Assembly (NCBI GenBank): GCA_026260175.1
Contig: JAKCWW010000008.1
Location: forward strand, 184,392 to 248,391
Direction: 5' to 3'
DNA from: Reticulitermes lucifugus
Lineage: Eukaryota; Arthropoda; Insecta; Blattodea; Rhinotermitidae
Length of the DNA: 64,000 nt
The notes below the pieces were generated by a model, which made no database searches, was not told the DNA's origin, and saw nothing but the letters and a program-made list of their open reading frames with translations. Within the stretch, counting starts at the first letter, position 1; the number at the start of each line of letters is the position of its first letter. The position numbers were made by a program, and so were the translations under genes. Positions 24,050 to 38,228 of the stretch are shown here, one piece after another.

Positions 24050-25895
24050 TGTACAACGATAAAAGGTCAACGTAATGAATACTTTTAATGCGATAACAGC
24101 TAAGTTTAAGACAGTGGAATAAATAAGCTTTCAGAAAACTCAGGAAATTTGTACTTTGCTCTGTCGTGTCTTATTTTCACTAATCGAGTCTCGTTTGCAT
24201 TTTCAATATGTAAAATTATAACACATGTAAAAAACTATGTGTAATCCTGACTGTGAACTAGAGTTACTGATATTAGTGTATTACCATTGTTAATAAATTT
24301 TTCTTGTCCACTGGTGATTCTTGGGCATAAGAAAATTTCTTTGGTACAGAATTAAATTTTAACGTATCAAGAAATGAAAGGAGCATACATTCATAGAGTA
24401 AATGGGAAAGTGATTTATGCAGGCTTTTCCTTAGCTGTTTCAACTGGTATTATTTAAAAACGACCCTGCTTTATTGGCTGATTATGTTATATGATGCCAG
24501 AAATAATATTGGTCCATATACAAGAAAGATTATTTTTAATAAATATGTAGAAAATAGCGAAATGATACAGAACATTTGTGAGAATTTTTAAGACACAAGT
24601 TTTTCAACGTGTAGGCCTACTCTTGGAGAGAGAGGATTTGGTCATTTTGAAATGTGGTTAGGCATGCTATTCTCGAATGTACACAAACAAGATTTCTAAA
24701 CGCAAAACGCATTTCTTCCCTACCAGAATTTCACTGTAATTTATTTCTCATTAATCTTAGTATTAATATGCTATTTTATGAATCTCAACAAAGTAAGATA
24801 GAAATAGTATAAATTATAATACATAACTGAATGAAGGTAAAAAGTCACCCATCACAAAACTAAGCATCCTCTTTGGCAGGCACTGGAGTGCTTGTCCAGG
24901 GGATTGAACGGTCGGGACGTAAAGGCATTTACCTTCATCCAGTACCAAATATTAAGAAAGGCTGAAACATCATGCCCACTGCCATTCGTCTGTCCGTCAT
25001 TCCTGACGGTGTTTAATTAAGGACTGTTTACCTGTACCTTGATCTTTATCCAGCATTAAAATAAGTGTAATAAGTCTGGGCTGTATGATTTAAAGTTATA
25101 TATTGTGTCCTGATTTTGGAAAATTAATGCACTGAAATTCAGTGGTTGCTATGTGTGGTTTGACACTAAAATCTCAGCATTTTGTACACAGATTGTACTT
25201 ATGTGTTTAGTATGACTCTTATAATCAACAAATAGGCCTACTCTCTTACATAGAATTAACACATAGGAGTTTATAATACAGACAACTGTTTCCTGTGAGA
25301 CAGGACTTGAAGATTTAAACACAATTAGGTAAATTAGAGTATTTTAGAGACTTAAATATATTCCGTTTTGTGCAGATCTTAAGGCTTCAAACTGTTGCTC
25401 TGCACAGAACAATACGACACTAGAAAGGCAATGACGATTCCTTACATCTGAAAAATGATACCGTCTAGAGTGGTATGTTGGTACCAACGGTAAGGCAGAG
25501 CGTACTGCCGCTATTTTCAGGCAACTTGATTACTTAGAGATAGTGGCAACATATTCTTTTGAAGTGTAGTTAGCCGTATAAAATTTGCACAGTGTTGTAT
25601 CCTAAAATACGTGAAACGTCATGAGCAGCCATGTGAGAAATTTAGGCCTTGCAGAAATAAGAACGTGTTTCTTTATCACACATCAAATAAGAAAACTTGC
25701 TGTGTGTGTAATCTACATTTCCTCAAACAGATTAACACAGATCAGAGAAATTCGTACCCAGTACATGGTATTTTCCTCTGAACTTTTAAGAACAGATCTA
25801 TCTATGTTTCGTCGGTATCAACTTTCTGAGTTTCTTGGTGCTTCCAGCAGACCATTATGTTAAGGAGACATTGGTTAAGACGGTAAAGTATGCAC
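24050..25895. other. AT-rich sequence without recognisable gene
   Basis: Two TAGGCCTA palindromes lie at 24612-24619 and 25233-25240. The 80-codon ORF at 25621-25863 is unrecognised. Confidence 0.5.
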
Positions 25896-25904
25896 AAAAG
25901 TAGT

Positions 25905-25975
25905 GCCTGAACTCCACACGTTTTGAACATAGGACAGAAACGGACTACTTTTTTCTTCATCAGGTCCACACAAAT
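25905..25975 (-). repeat. Dispersed CTGATGA...AAAACG motif (hammerhead-like, weak)
   Basis: On the minus strand, CCTGATGAAG is followed by GTAGTCCGTTTCTGTCCTAT, TTCAAAACGTGTGGAG and GTTCAGGCACT. CTGATGA is a perfect core match, but GAAA is damaged to CAAAA and helix II is not clear. It resembles a recurrent insect repeat as I recall it. Confidence 0.3.
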
Positions 25976-26189
25976 ACTCACTTCACGTCCACATGTAATT
26001 GAATGAATAAGATTTCGAGTACATGTAATAAGCAAAAATATACCAGCAGAAAGCACTGTAAATGCTTTTTGTAATTCCTACCTTAAAAAACGAAAAATGT
26101 TTTAACTTATATAAAGAATAATACGCATAATGAAAAGCACAGATATGTACGTTCGTACGCATATACGTCTGTAAATGTGTATGCATTTA

Positions 26190-26235
26190 TATGTATGTAT
26201 GAAAGGATGGAAGGATGGATGGATGAATGGATTAA
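26190..26235. repeat. Short (ATGG)n/(ATGT)n microsatellite
   Basis: ATGTATGTATG, then GGATGGAAGGATGGATGGAT. Confidence 0.85.
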
Positions 26236-26239
26236 TGGG

Positions 26240-29055
26240 GTACACTTCTCTGAATTCATCTTATGCTCCTGCCAGGATAAACGATGTAATAGGCCAGAAT
26301 AAAACAATAAGCCCCAGTATGTTTATAGATAAAAATATGAGATTAATGGAATTTTCAGTTTTTATGTTATAACTTAGACTGGTGTGCTTTACTCATAAAA
26401 ATTATGGACTGGCAATTTTAAAGTGATGAAAGACTTTCTGTTCGTAATCAAATAAAAATATTCGCAATAGATAGATAACAATGCTCTCTTATTGTACGCT
26501 TACTTACACAAATATTTAACCAATCTGCACCAATAGCTGTGCTCTATTAACACATTTGAAAGTGTTTTATTCAGGCAGAGCAGTTGAACTTATTTTAGCG
26601 TAATTTCTTTTCAACGCTCAATATTTTAATGGAAACAAAACAAAAATGCTAAAGCTGAAGAAGCCATCACAGGAAATGTGTTACTTTGCACATGCGAGAT
26701 TCCGCCGACTGTCCAGTCATTTGGTTCCATGTTGTGACTTACTCACAAACCAAGCATTTTTTGAAGTTATATATTATGTTAACGCCTAAAATAACCACCA
26801 TATAACTTGGAAGGAACAAAGATATTCACTATACTGTATAATTGCTAATAACCACATAGAGTAGGTGGTGACTCGAAATAAGGTGACTGGCTGATAAATT
26901 GCTAATCAAAATATTTATAGTTTTCACAGAACACATACGAGTATGAACGTTCCGTTTCTGGAAATATCACTTGAAATATGTATATATATATAAATTGTGT
27001 GTATATATTCAGTGAGTTTTCTGGCAAATATTTTTAAGCTATTTTAGCACAAGTAACTACAAAATGTTTTGCAAGAGACGCGTTATGGTCACTTGGAAAT
27101 TTATTTACATTTTAGATGAATATTTATGAAAAATGCGAAAAGGATTGACAAACATTTAATGATATTCCGCCACATTACTCCGACAAAACATCATTAATTA
27201 ACTTTGTACCTAATTATTATAATTACTGTATTTATAACAGTAATTTACGCTGCTTCGCCTGATAAATACAAAGGTATATGCTTGTTATTTTAACATATCA
27301 TACTACAATAGAAATAATTGTAATATTAAAGTAAAACTAGATTCCTTTAAGATTGAGATTATATATTTATCTTTTTTAGTATTTTATGTGTACACTTAGA
27401 TATTTCTTTCAAACTTTAATTTCAAATTTAAAAAAAAAGTCGTGTTTCTTTTCAGTAAATAATTACAATGGTCAAGACCAATGTATTTATGTGACAATAT
27501 TTAATTACTTAGGTCCAGATTCAAAGTACGGCTTCTCAAGGCAGCAGTATACAACTTTTAAATAATGAGGGACTGCATTCTAAATTCACAGAGGCAAATA
27601 ATTTTAGAAATCATAAGAATCACGATATCAACTTTTTAACGAGGATTTTATTCAATAAAGTTTTGTCTTTTGGTTTAATAAAAGCTGCTATGAATCAATT
27701 TTTCACGCACGTTACGAGAAAAATACACCAAGTTTCACCACTCTATGAACTTAAATTACATACACCCACGACTTCACAAACTTTATTCATTTAAAAGGCA
27801 CATGGAAAAGTTCCAAATATGTACCCCTTAAAATAATTTTTTCTACATAAGCCGTAACATCTCTCGTAATATGATGGTATTTGTCATTGGCGGTAAACCG
27901 TAGTGTCGAACAAATAACAGAGATCAGACTGTGGTTGAGACTTCTGGATCATTTTATTGGTAACGTTGTTTACACCGGGTACGGATATATTGACAGTACG
28001 AGGCCACCAAGCATTCGTGTTGAATACGCATGTCAGTGTCAGTCTGCCAATACACTGCACAATATATGATTGTTTACACCGCGAAATTTAAATGTAATTC
28101 TGTACAAAATATTTATTTCCAGCTTCACATGGAGAGAGGCAAAGATATCCCTAGAATGGTACGGTTTATCAGTTCTTGAAGACAGGAATAGAACGTGTTT
28201 CTGAACATCTGTGGTTCTTACACATTCGAAAAAAAGGATATTCTTAGAAATAATTTGTATTATTGAGAAGTTACATTTCAAATTTCAGCATTTAAAAAAG
28301 TTGTTCTTCAGAACATTGGAAGATAAAATTGGAAGCTAATGCTTTACTTTATCTTAATATTTTCGGACACGACCTAATAAAAGTGGTATACAAAATTTCA
28401 AATTTAAATAATAATATTTTGAGTCAAATTATGTCCGGCCGAAAGGTTTACGTTCAACGAAGACTTAGTGTTACTGTGGAAGAATCAAAAGTAATCTACA
28501 TGAGAAAAAGAAACAAACCCACGAAATTAGGCCCTACATATCTATCATCTAATGCTCACGTAGTACTAGATGAAAAGTATTAGAATAATAGTGGTGTCAC
28601 TTGCTCTTTACTTTAGTGTATTCAATAAAATAAAAATAATTTACTTTGGGTGTGTAAACGGCCACACCCTCAAATGGTTATACAAGTGTATTTAATGATT
28701 AGAACTGAGGTAAAGAATATTTTCAAAAATTTGCATTAAAAACCTGATGATTTTGTGTTCTAACACTGTTTAGATGCCCGCCATTTAATTGTTTTGAAAG
28801 ATAGTAAACATATATTTGTGACATTACTTATTTTTTGGTGTGGCACAAAAATGGGTCATGATAATAGTAATATGTGTCATCTTCCAAATAATTTCCTAAA
28901 ATTTTCACTCAGAATTAAACATATGACGCGATGAGGTATATTTTAAGCATATGCTTTTTATATTTCTAGTTTAATTATTATAGGCCTATTTCTATTTTTT
29001 TATATTTATAATTACGTAGAATTATATATGGAATTAAAGTTCTATTGCGCCTAAT
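26240..29055. other. AT-rich sequence without recognisable gene
   Basis: ORFs of 62-84 codons with no recognisable domain. A TAGGCCTA palindrome lies at 28981-28988. Confidence 0.5.
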
Positions 29056-29059
29056 ACTT

Positions 29060-29205
29060 TGGCATCCATTCCGTGTGAGCCGACGCTTGCACCCGGGCAA
29101 GACGTCGGGAAATGGACGCCGTGTGGTGCGGGGGGAAGTCCGAGAGAACAGGCGTCTCTCACTGGCTGTGCTGCGCGCAAGTGGCACAGGCGTCTTTCTG
29201 CTTAA
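29060..29205. other. GC- and CpG-rich island, possible exon
   Basis: About 145 bases are sharply GC-rich in very AT-rich flanks (for example GCACCCGGGCAAGACGTCGG). Frames are open on both strands. On + one gives PCEPTLAPGQDVGKWTPCG and ends TGA/TAA-free until RRLSA-stop. On - a 123-codon frame crosses it. No splice signals or known family are convincing. Confidence 0.25.
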
Positions 29206-29209
29206 GTTG

Positions 29210-32200
29210 CTATATATCTGAATGGCTTCGAACAGAAATATTATGTCAAGGTGTTTAAATTTTAAGTTCCAGCTGTATAACACATACACACACACACAAA
29301 ATGTTGCATTTTTATAATATAGCATGTGCTTATCTAAATTCTGTAGCATGTTTCAACCTTTCAAAATACTAAAGAACTGGAGAGAAATAACGGACAAACA
29401 TACCAAGCAGATGGAATTGTGAGCCAGTTTTTGATTCAGCGTCAAGAAATCTTCAATTACCTTAGAATTCAAGAAATATTACCTCTTTTTACGTTTTTTG
29501 AAATTTATAAGAAGGATAAGCTGCTTTTAACAGGAGAGATAACTTGAGATACAATGTTCGCGGAATGATATTATAATGGTAAATTGTAAAAATTTGGAAT
29601 AAAAGTTGGTGGTCTGAACCCTAGACGTTTAATGTTCATGAGAAGAGACGAAGCATATCCGAATAATACAAAAAATATTTTTCTTACCGCGCGGAAGACA
29701 TATCCCACATATGCTCTGAATTAAATTCGGCTGATAATATTCTAAAAAATTTCAGTCCTTATTCTGAAAAACAATTTAAATTATCTTGCCAAAGGACTAA
29801 TTTGAGAATTTTCAGAAAGGGTTTATACAACTGCCAATTCCGGCAAAAGCGTTAAAGAACTGGTTTTGTAAATCAGAAAAATAAAGTTCAAAAGAACTGT
29901 AATTTTAAGTATTTAGCCTTAGAAACAGTGACAAAAATAATAAGATAAATATATTTAGACTTCATGAACATTACGTTAGCTTGAAGGCCTAATTACTTAG
30001 GTTTCGAAAGTAATTCTGAGTGGTATCATATTTAAATTTAATGCTTAATTAAATAAAAAATTAAATAAGCAATTCGCAAAGAACTCTGCATAAAATTTAA
30101 TATTACCTTACTTAGCCACAATTATTAATTTATATCACTTAGCCAGCTGAAAGAAACAAGTTTGCATATAACAGTTCTTAGCTGACTGTATTATATGGCT
30201 TACATCTTCAGTTCCTCTCTTCTACGCTAAAGTCGGGAGAATTTCAGGATGTTTTTTCGAAGCATTTATAACTATAATGCAGAGTACCTGCACTCACATT
30301 GAAAACAAGACAGTCTTAATTTTCACTGCCCGAGAAAGTCAAATCGTACTTTGAGCAATAATTCGAAACAATATTGCACGTATCTGGCACCTAACAATTC
30401 AATATTAATTTGTTCGTTATTGCAAGTGTTAAGTCAATTGTGAAATTTTAAAGACCGTTTTTAACTTATTAAACAAAATCCCTAAAACTTTATATTTCTG
30501 TTCAATAATATGGTTCCAGTACAACAACAATAACGATAATAATATATCCACACCACTATTTTACGATATTCCGAGGTGGGAGCGACACTAACGGTATTTA
30601 ATATGAAATGTTCGGTAGTGGAAGATTTTAAACTAATAAGATGGTGGCTGTAAAAATGCTGTTACGTCATAGCCTTTTAAATTTTGGTGTGAGAATATAT
30701 TGTGGATATATATTCACATGCTTCCAAACTCAGTAAAATCTTCCGTTGAATCGAAATTTAAATAGATTGTGGTGACAGCAAAGAGCTTTGAAATCACGTG
30801 TAGCAAATATTAGGTTTTACCCGTCTATGTGACATATTTGTGTTAATTTTTCACAGAGGTGTAATAATAATATGTGTAACTTTAAATAACAGTTTTGTCC
30901 CTTTCCTGTGAAAATATCTTCGCCATAATTATCGTTTAAAATTATTTCCATATCCTATGCAATTTTCACATTATTACATATTTGTTAGGTACTACTTCTT
31001 TTGAAATCAAACAAAATGAAATGTGTGACAATTTCAAGTAATAACGTAAATACCTCCAAATTTGAAACTTATTTAAATAACCTTTATGAATTTAATTTGC
31101 ACCTCACAGTAAACACATTACTTCTCTATTGCACGAAGAAACCTTTTAAATCTGTATCGGAAAATGCTGTAATTTATTTTGAAAATCTTAAGAAACACAT
31201 AAATACACTCTTTGAAAAAAATGCAGAGTGTTTCAATGTTACAGCAGGTAGCAAATGCAGTGAACATTGAGCCTTAAGGAGTTAATGGTTTTCAAGATCT
31301 CTAGAATAAACTTAGTAACTTCCCTAAACACGTTTTGGTGTATTGGTTTATATAATTTCAGAAAAGTTTTACAAGCTCAAAAATGAGAGCAACTTATGTA
31401 GTATTAAAAAATATTACCTCATGGTAGCTCAGTTTGTTTATAATTTACAACTGTTACCAGGGACAAAATTTAAAATTATCCAAATTAAGTATCTTTAAAG
31501 TCCAAGTTATTTCTTATTAATTTTTAAAATTATTATTGCCAATATTAGGATCAGAAACTGCTGTTCGCTAGAAACAACTATCAGATTCTTTCTAATATAA
31601 GTTCAATATTATCTATAATGCAGTAATATTTCAACACATACATGAATAACTTTCGTATAATCAGTGAGCGCGGAAATATACCGTAAATTTAAGTTCTCAA
31701 AATCTACTATTCTACTCATAGGTGAAGAAACACTAGGTCAGCACGTATATTTAAAAGCAACTAACCTACTTCAGGCTTCATAAAATGTTTAAATTGTCAA
31801 AGATATTGCACTCGCATTTCAGATAATTTAACATTTAAATGGCATTGGACTATGTACCTATAATTGCTCAGTGTTTCTGACCATAAACCTGCACACACTT
31901 CATAAGTCGGTTATAATTTAATACATAATTAAATAAGTGTTTGACTAAAATTCTATTGAAAATCATCTGGAGATATTAATTCCTATGGCCACTGCAATAA
32001 CTACAATCGCCGATGTAAAATACAGGTGAATCTCTTTATACGAGTGATTAAAATTTCTTGCAAGTAAGGCGTATATCAAAACGCCTGAGACGAGAATCGT
32101 ACAATATGTAATAATCGTTTCGTTCCTAAGTTCCACAAAATTCGATATTTAAAAAATAAATTCAACTTTCATGTATCCACCCTCCCACAAATATTAGGAG

Positions 32201-33020
32201 AGAGCAGTAAGTGATAATGCGGACACCAGATAAGAAACGCCAACAAGTGAAATTTGAAGACATAGTATTAAAATAAAATTTTAGACGAATAATATTTCAT
32301 CGTAATTATTTTGGTCTAGTTAGTGCTTAAGGAGGTTAGGTTGGAAAGATTATGAACCAGCTATCTTGCAGATATAAAGTAAATTATACGCCGTAGATGA
32401 GGTTAAAATTCTGTTATAAAATAGCGGCTAAAATGAGTATAACGTGGTTCATATTTATGCAATAAATGTGTTAACTTTCATTATGATATCTTAAATTATG
32501 TTGAAGGTTACTGATGAAAAAGAGTTGCCTCTATTATTGCAAGAATTTCAGCCTTCTAAATGACCATGAGTATTTGCAACATATTTTTCCAGACCTGAGT
32601 ATAATTCACATCGACCACACGGAATAAAATACTTTTTAGTAATTAATACGAACTCTGTAAATCGATAAGCCGAATCGTCTTAAGATCTATACCTGTTTTC
32701 AAAATCGTCTTAAGCCTGATTATTGACCTCTGAAAGGCCACTTTGATAAAATTCACACGCACAAATAATTGCCTCTGATTGCGTGGAAACAAAATTACAG
32801 TGTGCCTCTACTCACATTGTAATTTATATATGCCGGAGGTTTTGCAGTGAGGTTGTGAAAAATTTAAAGTAATTCATTTCTGAAAGAAAATATATTCCGC
32901 TTTTACACAGTATCAAATTATATTAGAAAACAGTTCCGTAATTATGAAAGAAATGTAACCCAGCTTCTTAAGTCATAATTTATTAGAATGAAATTATAAT
33001 TCTTAAGTTTACAGTCACAT
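29210..33020. other. AT-rich sequence without recognisable gene
   Basis: A (CA)n run lies near 29281-29299. The 89-codon ORF at 31001-31270 is AT-rich and unrecognised. GGTGGGAGCGACACTAACGG at about 30574 resembles GGAGGGAACGACATTAGTGC near 61010 and may be a small dispersed repeat. Confidence 0.5.
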
Positions 33021-33029
33021 TGAAAGCTA

Positions 33030-33172
33030 CTATCACAGTGGTAAATGGTTACCAACGTTTCGGCGAGATTTGATGCCTTTACTTTCAGGGTGGGCCACGT
33101 AAGCAGTAGCACCCTCCGATACATATGCAGTCTATTCGTCCACAAGGCGTCACAACCCAGAATACCGCAGCT
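33030..33172 (-). repeat. Dispersed repeat with hammerhead-like core, CCCAGAAGAC-box family
   Basis: On the minus strand, CACCCTGAAAG is followed by GGC...GCC (a 3-bp stem), GAAA, CGTT and GGTAACC. The first three bases of the last part pair with ACC before CTGA. The plus strand of the same repeat carries GCGTCACAACCCAGAATACC near 33146, equivalent to the CCCAGAAGAC box elsewhere, here in inverted relation. Confidence 0.4.
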
Positions 33173-33179
33173 TTAGTAT

Positions 33180-35490
33180 TTACAACTTCATGCCTCGTGT
33201 AATTAGACTACCAATTATTTTGCTGCTCAAGAAGCATCTTTACACAAATTAATATCCTTTGGTTTTTAAAGTAAAGAATACAATAATTAGTTTGGAATTT
33301 TACCTGGAAAGTTATGAGTCCAACAGTTCTAGGAAATATTCCTTTTTTAAAATTTATAGGCGAAATTTCTGAGTCGAGGTATTTGAATTACATTTTAAGA
33401 AAGCTCTTTGAATTTTGCTACATATCATATATATATAGGTTAATTTTTTATTAGTATGAACATATATTATAAAGCTAACATAAACAAATTAAACAACAGA
33501 TGTGATACAAAAGTAATTATAAATAATACAAAATTTCGAGGAAAATTATGAAAGGAAAAAATAAATATAATTTTTTTTCAGAAATATAAAATTTAATGTT
33601 AGCCATTGTTATTAATAATATTATTCTGAGCAACAATAAGTATTTAAAACTAATTACAGTTAAACCAAAACAGAAACTGAAGTAGTTGTTTCACAGTCTC
33701 GGGCGTCGAATTCTTGGCTTACAGGAGAGAGGTTATTAAATTTGTGTGAGGTAATATATTTATGTTCGTAACTTCAATTAAGTCTTCTCAAAATCCTTAA
33801 CACCAACAAACTGCACAATGCTTTCCGAATCTTTGAATCAAGCTCTGTATTAGAAAAGAGGAAACTAATTAGTATTGAGATTTAAATACCTTATGTGTGA
33901 CAATAAATTTGGTTTCAGTTTATAATATCTCTATGTGAGATATAAAAATCATTTACAGTATACATTAGTCAACGTATTGAACTATTTCATAAAGAGTTCA
34001 ATTAGTAAATTGATATAACTTAAAAAGAATATTTAATTTTGTGACTTGCATACACTTTCCGATTTTAGTTGTCATAAAGAGGAAACATTCCTAAATGGGA
34101 TTTTGACCTCTGTTGTTTTATAAAATTTATGTAGTCATTTTTCAAGTTATTAATTATTTAAATTAAAAGCGTACTTGATCTATTTCTTAATTGCTACAAC
34201 TTAAATAAAAGTAATATACACACAGGCCTATTTTAAATTTCATGCTGTAATTTTACAACATATAATTAAGCAAGAAGTAATTTAAAATGTTATGTTTGGC
34301 AGAAACTCCTAGTATATATGACTGGTACATATTATTTTAAAATATTTCTACTATTCAGCCCAACTACAGCATTGTTTTACAACACACTTACCGCCACGTT
34401 GGTCTTCTTAAGATGTGTCTTTGTACTTTGACATTTGCCCCCTGTGTGTATCTGAAATTGTAAATTAACAAAAACTCGTCACCACCACATTACATATACA
34501 CACACTACCTGTACATTTGAACAAAAATATAGGCATATTCCTAAAAATGAAAAGAGAATGCACAGATTTTCAATTAAATATTTCTAAAACAAAACCTAAA
34601 ATTATGTTTAAAACTTGAGAGTCATATACACAATCTATATCAAATCATTTTCTACAACAGAGTCTGTCTCAATTGTAAGGAAAAACCAGTAAATACTCTT
34701 TAGAAAAATATTTGATCTTATCGTGAGAATTATACAAAACAAACATATAATGTCTGGGCAAAGTTCAAATACTTTTATTGCTAAAGCACGTAGTACACGT
34801 AGCACCCACTGAATACTAAAGGGTTACGTTTGTAAAAGTAGTGTAGTTTCTCTGCATGTCTTCAAGGCTTATGGGGGGAGGGGGAGAGGAGGTTTGGCTC
34901 CACATATTTTCAGCCTTGGCAGTAAATGCAGTTACGCGTTAAGTTCTATATAATAACTGAGGGTTGAAAAGCTACACACATACAGACACTGACATAATAT
35001 CCTAAGCATGTGTTTCGTATACCAAGCTAGGCTATAATATTACAAGATATACATCAAATATTTTAGGATGATAAATTATCGTCGGATTAGATATGTGCGA
35101 TATGCGGCACGCAGAAGTCAGTTCATAATTACATAATCCATTTATGCTTGAACGACATAGTCATAGTTACATACACAGTATCTGTATGGGTACTGATATA
35201 GCCCACGTCGTAACGTCGCAGACTAATTTTCTTAGGACAGACAAGGGTCGCTTCTTTGAAAACGCTATTAAATCTTAGTGTTTCATAAAAGCGGCTAATT
35301 CTTTGATAACTAAGGGAATCGCATTTTTCGAAGAGGTAAACTGCTGCATGGAATTAGTTGGTCGGTTGGTTAGTTTCTGTAATCTATATGCTAAATAATC
35401 ATACTGCGTCAATATTATTCTTATTGGAGTGTATCCGCCATACATGAACGTTTCCTGTGCTATATGTATAAATATGCATGTCATGATTTG
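33180..35490. other. AT-rich sequence without recognisable gene
   Basis: A possible small dispersed repeat (ATACAAAACAAACATATAAT near 34733) resembles a stretch near 44800. A G-rich run (GGGGGGAGGGGGAGAGGAGG) lies near 34873. Confidence 0.5.
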
Positions 35491-35497
35491 TCAGTTT

Positions 35498-35540
35498 CGG
35501 TTACGTTACGTTAGGTTAGGTCTGGTTAATTGAGGTTATG
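35498..35540. repeat. Interstitial TTAGG-like repeat
   Basis: GGTTACGTTACGTTAGGTTA, then GGTCTGGTTAA. It is a short imperfect run of the pentamer that forms most insect telomeres. Such runs are common away from chromosome ends. Confidence 0.55.
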
Positions 35541-35598
35541 TTACAAACTTCCTTATTGTAGCCTCAATAACAGAATAAGGAGAAAGTAAAATCAAAAT

Positions 35599-35979
35599 TT
35601 GCTAGGCCTATTACTTGTCGTGTTATCTTTGTACCTGACACAGAAAATCAGGTGCTGTGTTCAAAACTATGACATCAAAAAACACTTACCCATCATTGCT
35701 ACAATTTTCTTTCCTCTTCATAGTTCACAAACAAACACCACTCTTTCTGCTCTACTTGGAATTAAAAGTCGGCAAACACTACCAAAGTACCTAAAAAATA
35801 AAAACTTTAGCTTAGTAATAGAACAGAAAGAAAGCAATTTTCATAAGTTTATAATTTTTTCTGACATCTACCGATCTAAGCAAGTTAAAGACATTCTGTT
35901 TTACAAAAAATTTCGGATCAAATCAGATATTTGTTCCGCTTTGGGCCATGTTCTAAATTCGTACAGAAGTGTATCTTGA
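35599..35979 (+). other. 126-codon ORF, probably chance
   Basis: An ATG-started frame with a hydrophobic N-terminus (MLGLLLVVLSLYLTQ) and Lys/Ile/Phe-rich remainder typical of AT-rich noncoding DNA. No domain was recognised. One or two ORFs this long are expected by chance in 64 kb of this composition. Confidence 0.15.
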
Positions 35980-35999
35980 GATGTTGTATTTAATTACAA

Positions 36000-37025
36000 A
36001 CAATCTACACCTTGGTTTTCTACACTGTCTTAATACAGAAGACACAATCTAAACATCTAATGCCACACACTTAAAGAAACCCTGAAAAGTCCTGCTGCTT
36101 AGATTACCTGTGATTTAATTACACAACATTGTGTAAACTATACAAGTGTCATTTTCTCCTCGAAATAATATATTTTTAAAATAAACCAATCGAAGAGATA
36201 ATTGTTACTTTATTCCTACTATGTTTTAGGGCAGAGGAAAATTCAAATAACTTACTTAGTTCTGAATTAAATAATTGTTGAATTCAATTAAAATCAAAGT
36301 TAAATAATCATTAATATTTCAGGTGTTACACCGTTAATTATCGCATAATGAAATAATGTTTCAATAAATAGAACGTATTTTACTAAGTGCAAGTAAACTC
36401 TACTTCACTCTCTGTTTCACAACAAGCTAATCTATTCCGTTTATGTCAAGATTTAAAATAGACTTTAATTTCTCTGAGTTTTATCTTTCCGGAACACCGT
36501 TAATAATATTTATAACTGACGTATGAATGGGTTACATTTATTCCTGTTTATTTTACATTATTTTAAGTGCTATGTTAGAAAAAAGGTTAAAAGTAATATA
36601 AGTTGGCGACAATAGTCCAAGCCCGAACTCTGAGGTCAATCTAAGCTAATGAGGCCTGATAATCAAAGGACCAAAGTGATGTACGCGTGGTGTCTCTTTT
36701 GTATCAAAAGAATAGTTAAACAAAAATATGTTTTGGGTTGGAAATATTACGCGAATGTGGATAAAAAAAATGTGTATATGGGAAGCAGATAGTAGAAGCT
36801 AGGTACAGTGAAAATGCCAGCGGACGAAAGATACATCTGGGTCTCATTTGTTAACCTTAATCTTATATTTGTCTGGTCAGCAGTTGACAATGACCGCAGC
36901 CATTCAGAGCTGGTGTCCTGAAGATGTGATGTCGGCATTAGCGTGAATGCGGGACCCTTAATGTTCAATAGCCTATGTAGAGACTATAGAGCTATTTCTC
37001 TTTGCATTGCACTGAAAATTCAGTG
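36000..37025. other. AT-rich sequence without recognisable gene
   Basis: CCTGAAGATGTGATGTCGGC near 36916 resembles the start of the hammerhead-like repeats but lacks GAAA. Confidence 0.4.
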
Positions 37026-37609
37026 CACCAAAAACTACTTTACAGATAATTCATGCGGTGAAAGTTCCAGAGGCTCTTTTTCTCCTTCTCCCCCAAACAT
37101 CCCCCGAGCCCCATGTTCAAGGGAGGCCTTGGAAAATTGTACTTGGTCTACCCGCCCCCACCAACCTCTTCGTCCGTTGGTTAGCAGTGCTGGACGTTAT
37201 ATTTTTTACCGTGTCTTTTAGATAGACCCTCTAATGCCTATGCTCCATGAAAACACGTGGATTGAAAAGTTTTTGGGGTGTGGTTTGTCTATATGCTATA
37301 AGGGGTGGGGGTGAGTTGCAGTTTTGTACGCAGGCCCCTCGTTTCTGTCTCGCTCTGAGTAGTTGGAAGCCATTACTAGAGGAGGTTGCGCGCAGTGCGG
37401 CCTGCCCTCCACAGATCAATGACTTACAACGCTTTTCCAAAAACAGGAGAGTTTTCCAGTGCTAAAATCCCTTGTGGTGGAGGAGTGACAGAGAAAGAGT
37501 GCAAAAGGGCGGAGCTTCTAGAACCAACCCCCAAAGCTCTCGAAAAAGAGACATAAGCGCCTCCCCTTTCTAGAAGAATTAATTCATCCCCCTACAGCCT
37601 CCCCCACAG

Positions 37610-37763
37610 TTTCCGTGAGATGGAAGCCATCGTGATGGGAGAGAAAAAGCTTTGGACCACACCCAGCAGGCCCGATGACAGGGTATACATCATAAAACAC
37701 AGAGACGGTTCCCTCTCTAGCACGTTTGAGTTACGACACTGCCTGCATCACAAACAGTCATAA
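37610..37763 (+). other. Candidate terminal exon, 47-codon ORF
   Basis: A strong acceptor-like sequence (CTACAGCCTCCCCCACAG, ending 37609) precedes an open frame with ATG at 37620 and TAA at 37761. The translation begins MEAIVMGEKKLWTTPSRPDD and continues RVYIIKHRDGSLSSTFELRH, a protein-like composition unlike nearby chance frames. The frame is open upstream to 37557. I recognise no family, and no poly(A) signal of canonical form was found close by. Confidence 0.2.
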
Positions 37764-38228
37764 AAAAAAGCTTGATTACTCATTAGGATGGAGGAGGCGT
37801 CAAACCCAGAAGAGGACAGGGACTGGATAGGCGGGCGTTCACGGGGGACCTGTATCTTCCCACCCTCTCATTCTCTCACTCGCGGTACGTTATGTTGCGT
37901 TACGTTTTGGGTCTAGGTAAAAAAAAAAGAAAGGAAAACCTAACCATACAGACATACTTCAATTGCTGTGCGCCCGAATGAAAATGCAGGCATATCATCA
38001 TCAGAGTTGGTCGAAATGAAGAAAATGTTTCGTGTTGAGGAAAGACCTCTATTCCCACACCATTCTGTTCCCCCATCCGCTCCACGCACCTAAAACCAGA
38101 CTACACAAAGAAAAAAGTAGAGTGTAATTATAACAATATTATAGCTTTTCATCAATCAACGGTCACATGCACAGGCACTTGGAGTTGCATCGGTTGAGGC
38201 AGATGCGGGACAGTTACCCTACTGCTGC

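Noticed and set aside
35599-35979. 126-codon ORF with hydrophobic N-terminus as a secreted protein
   Set aside because: Its length is within chance expectation and its residues are those of AT-rich noncoding DNA. No family was recognised.
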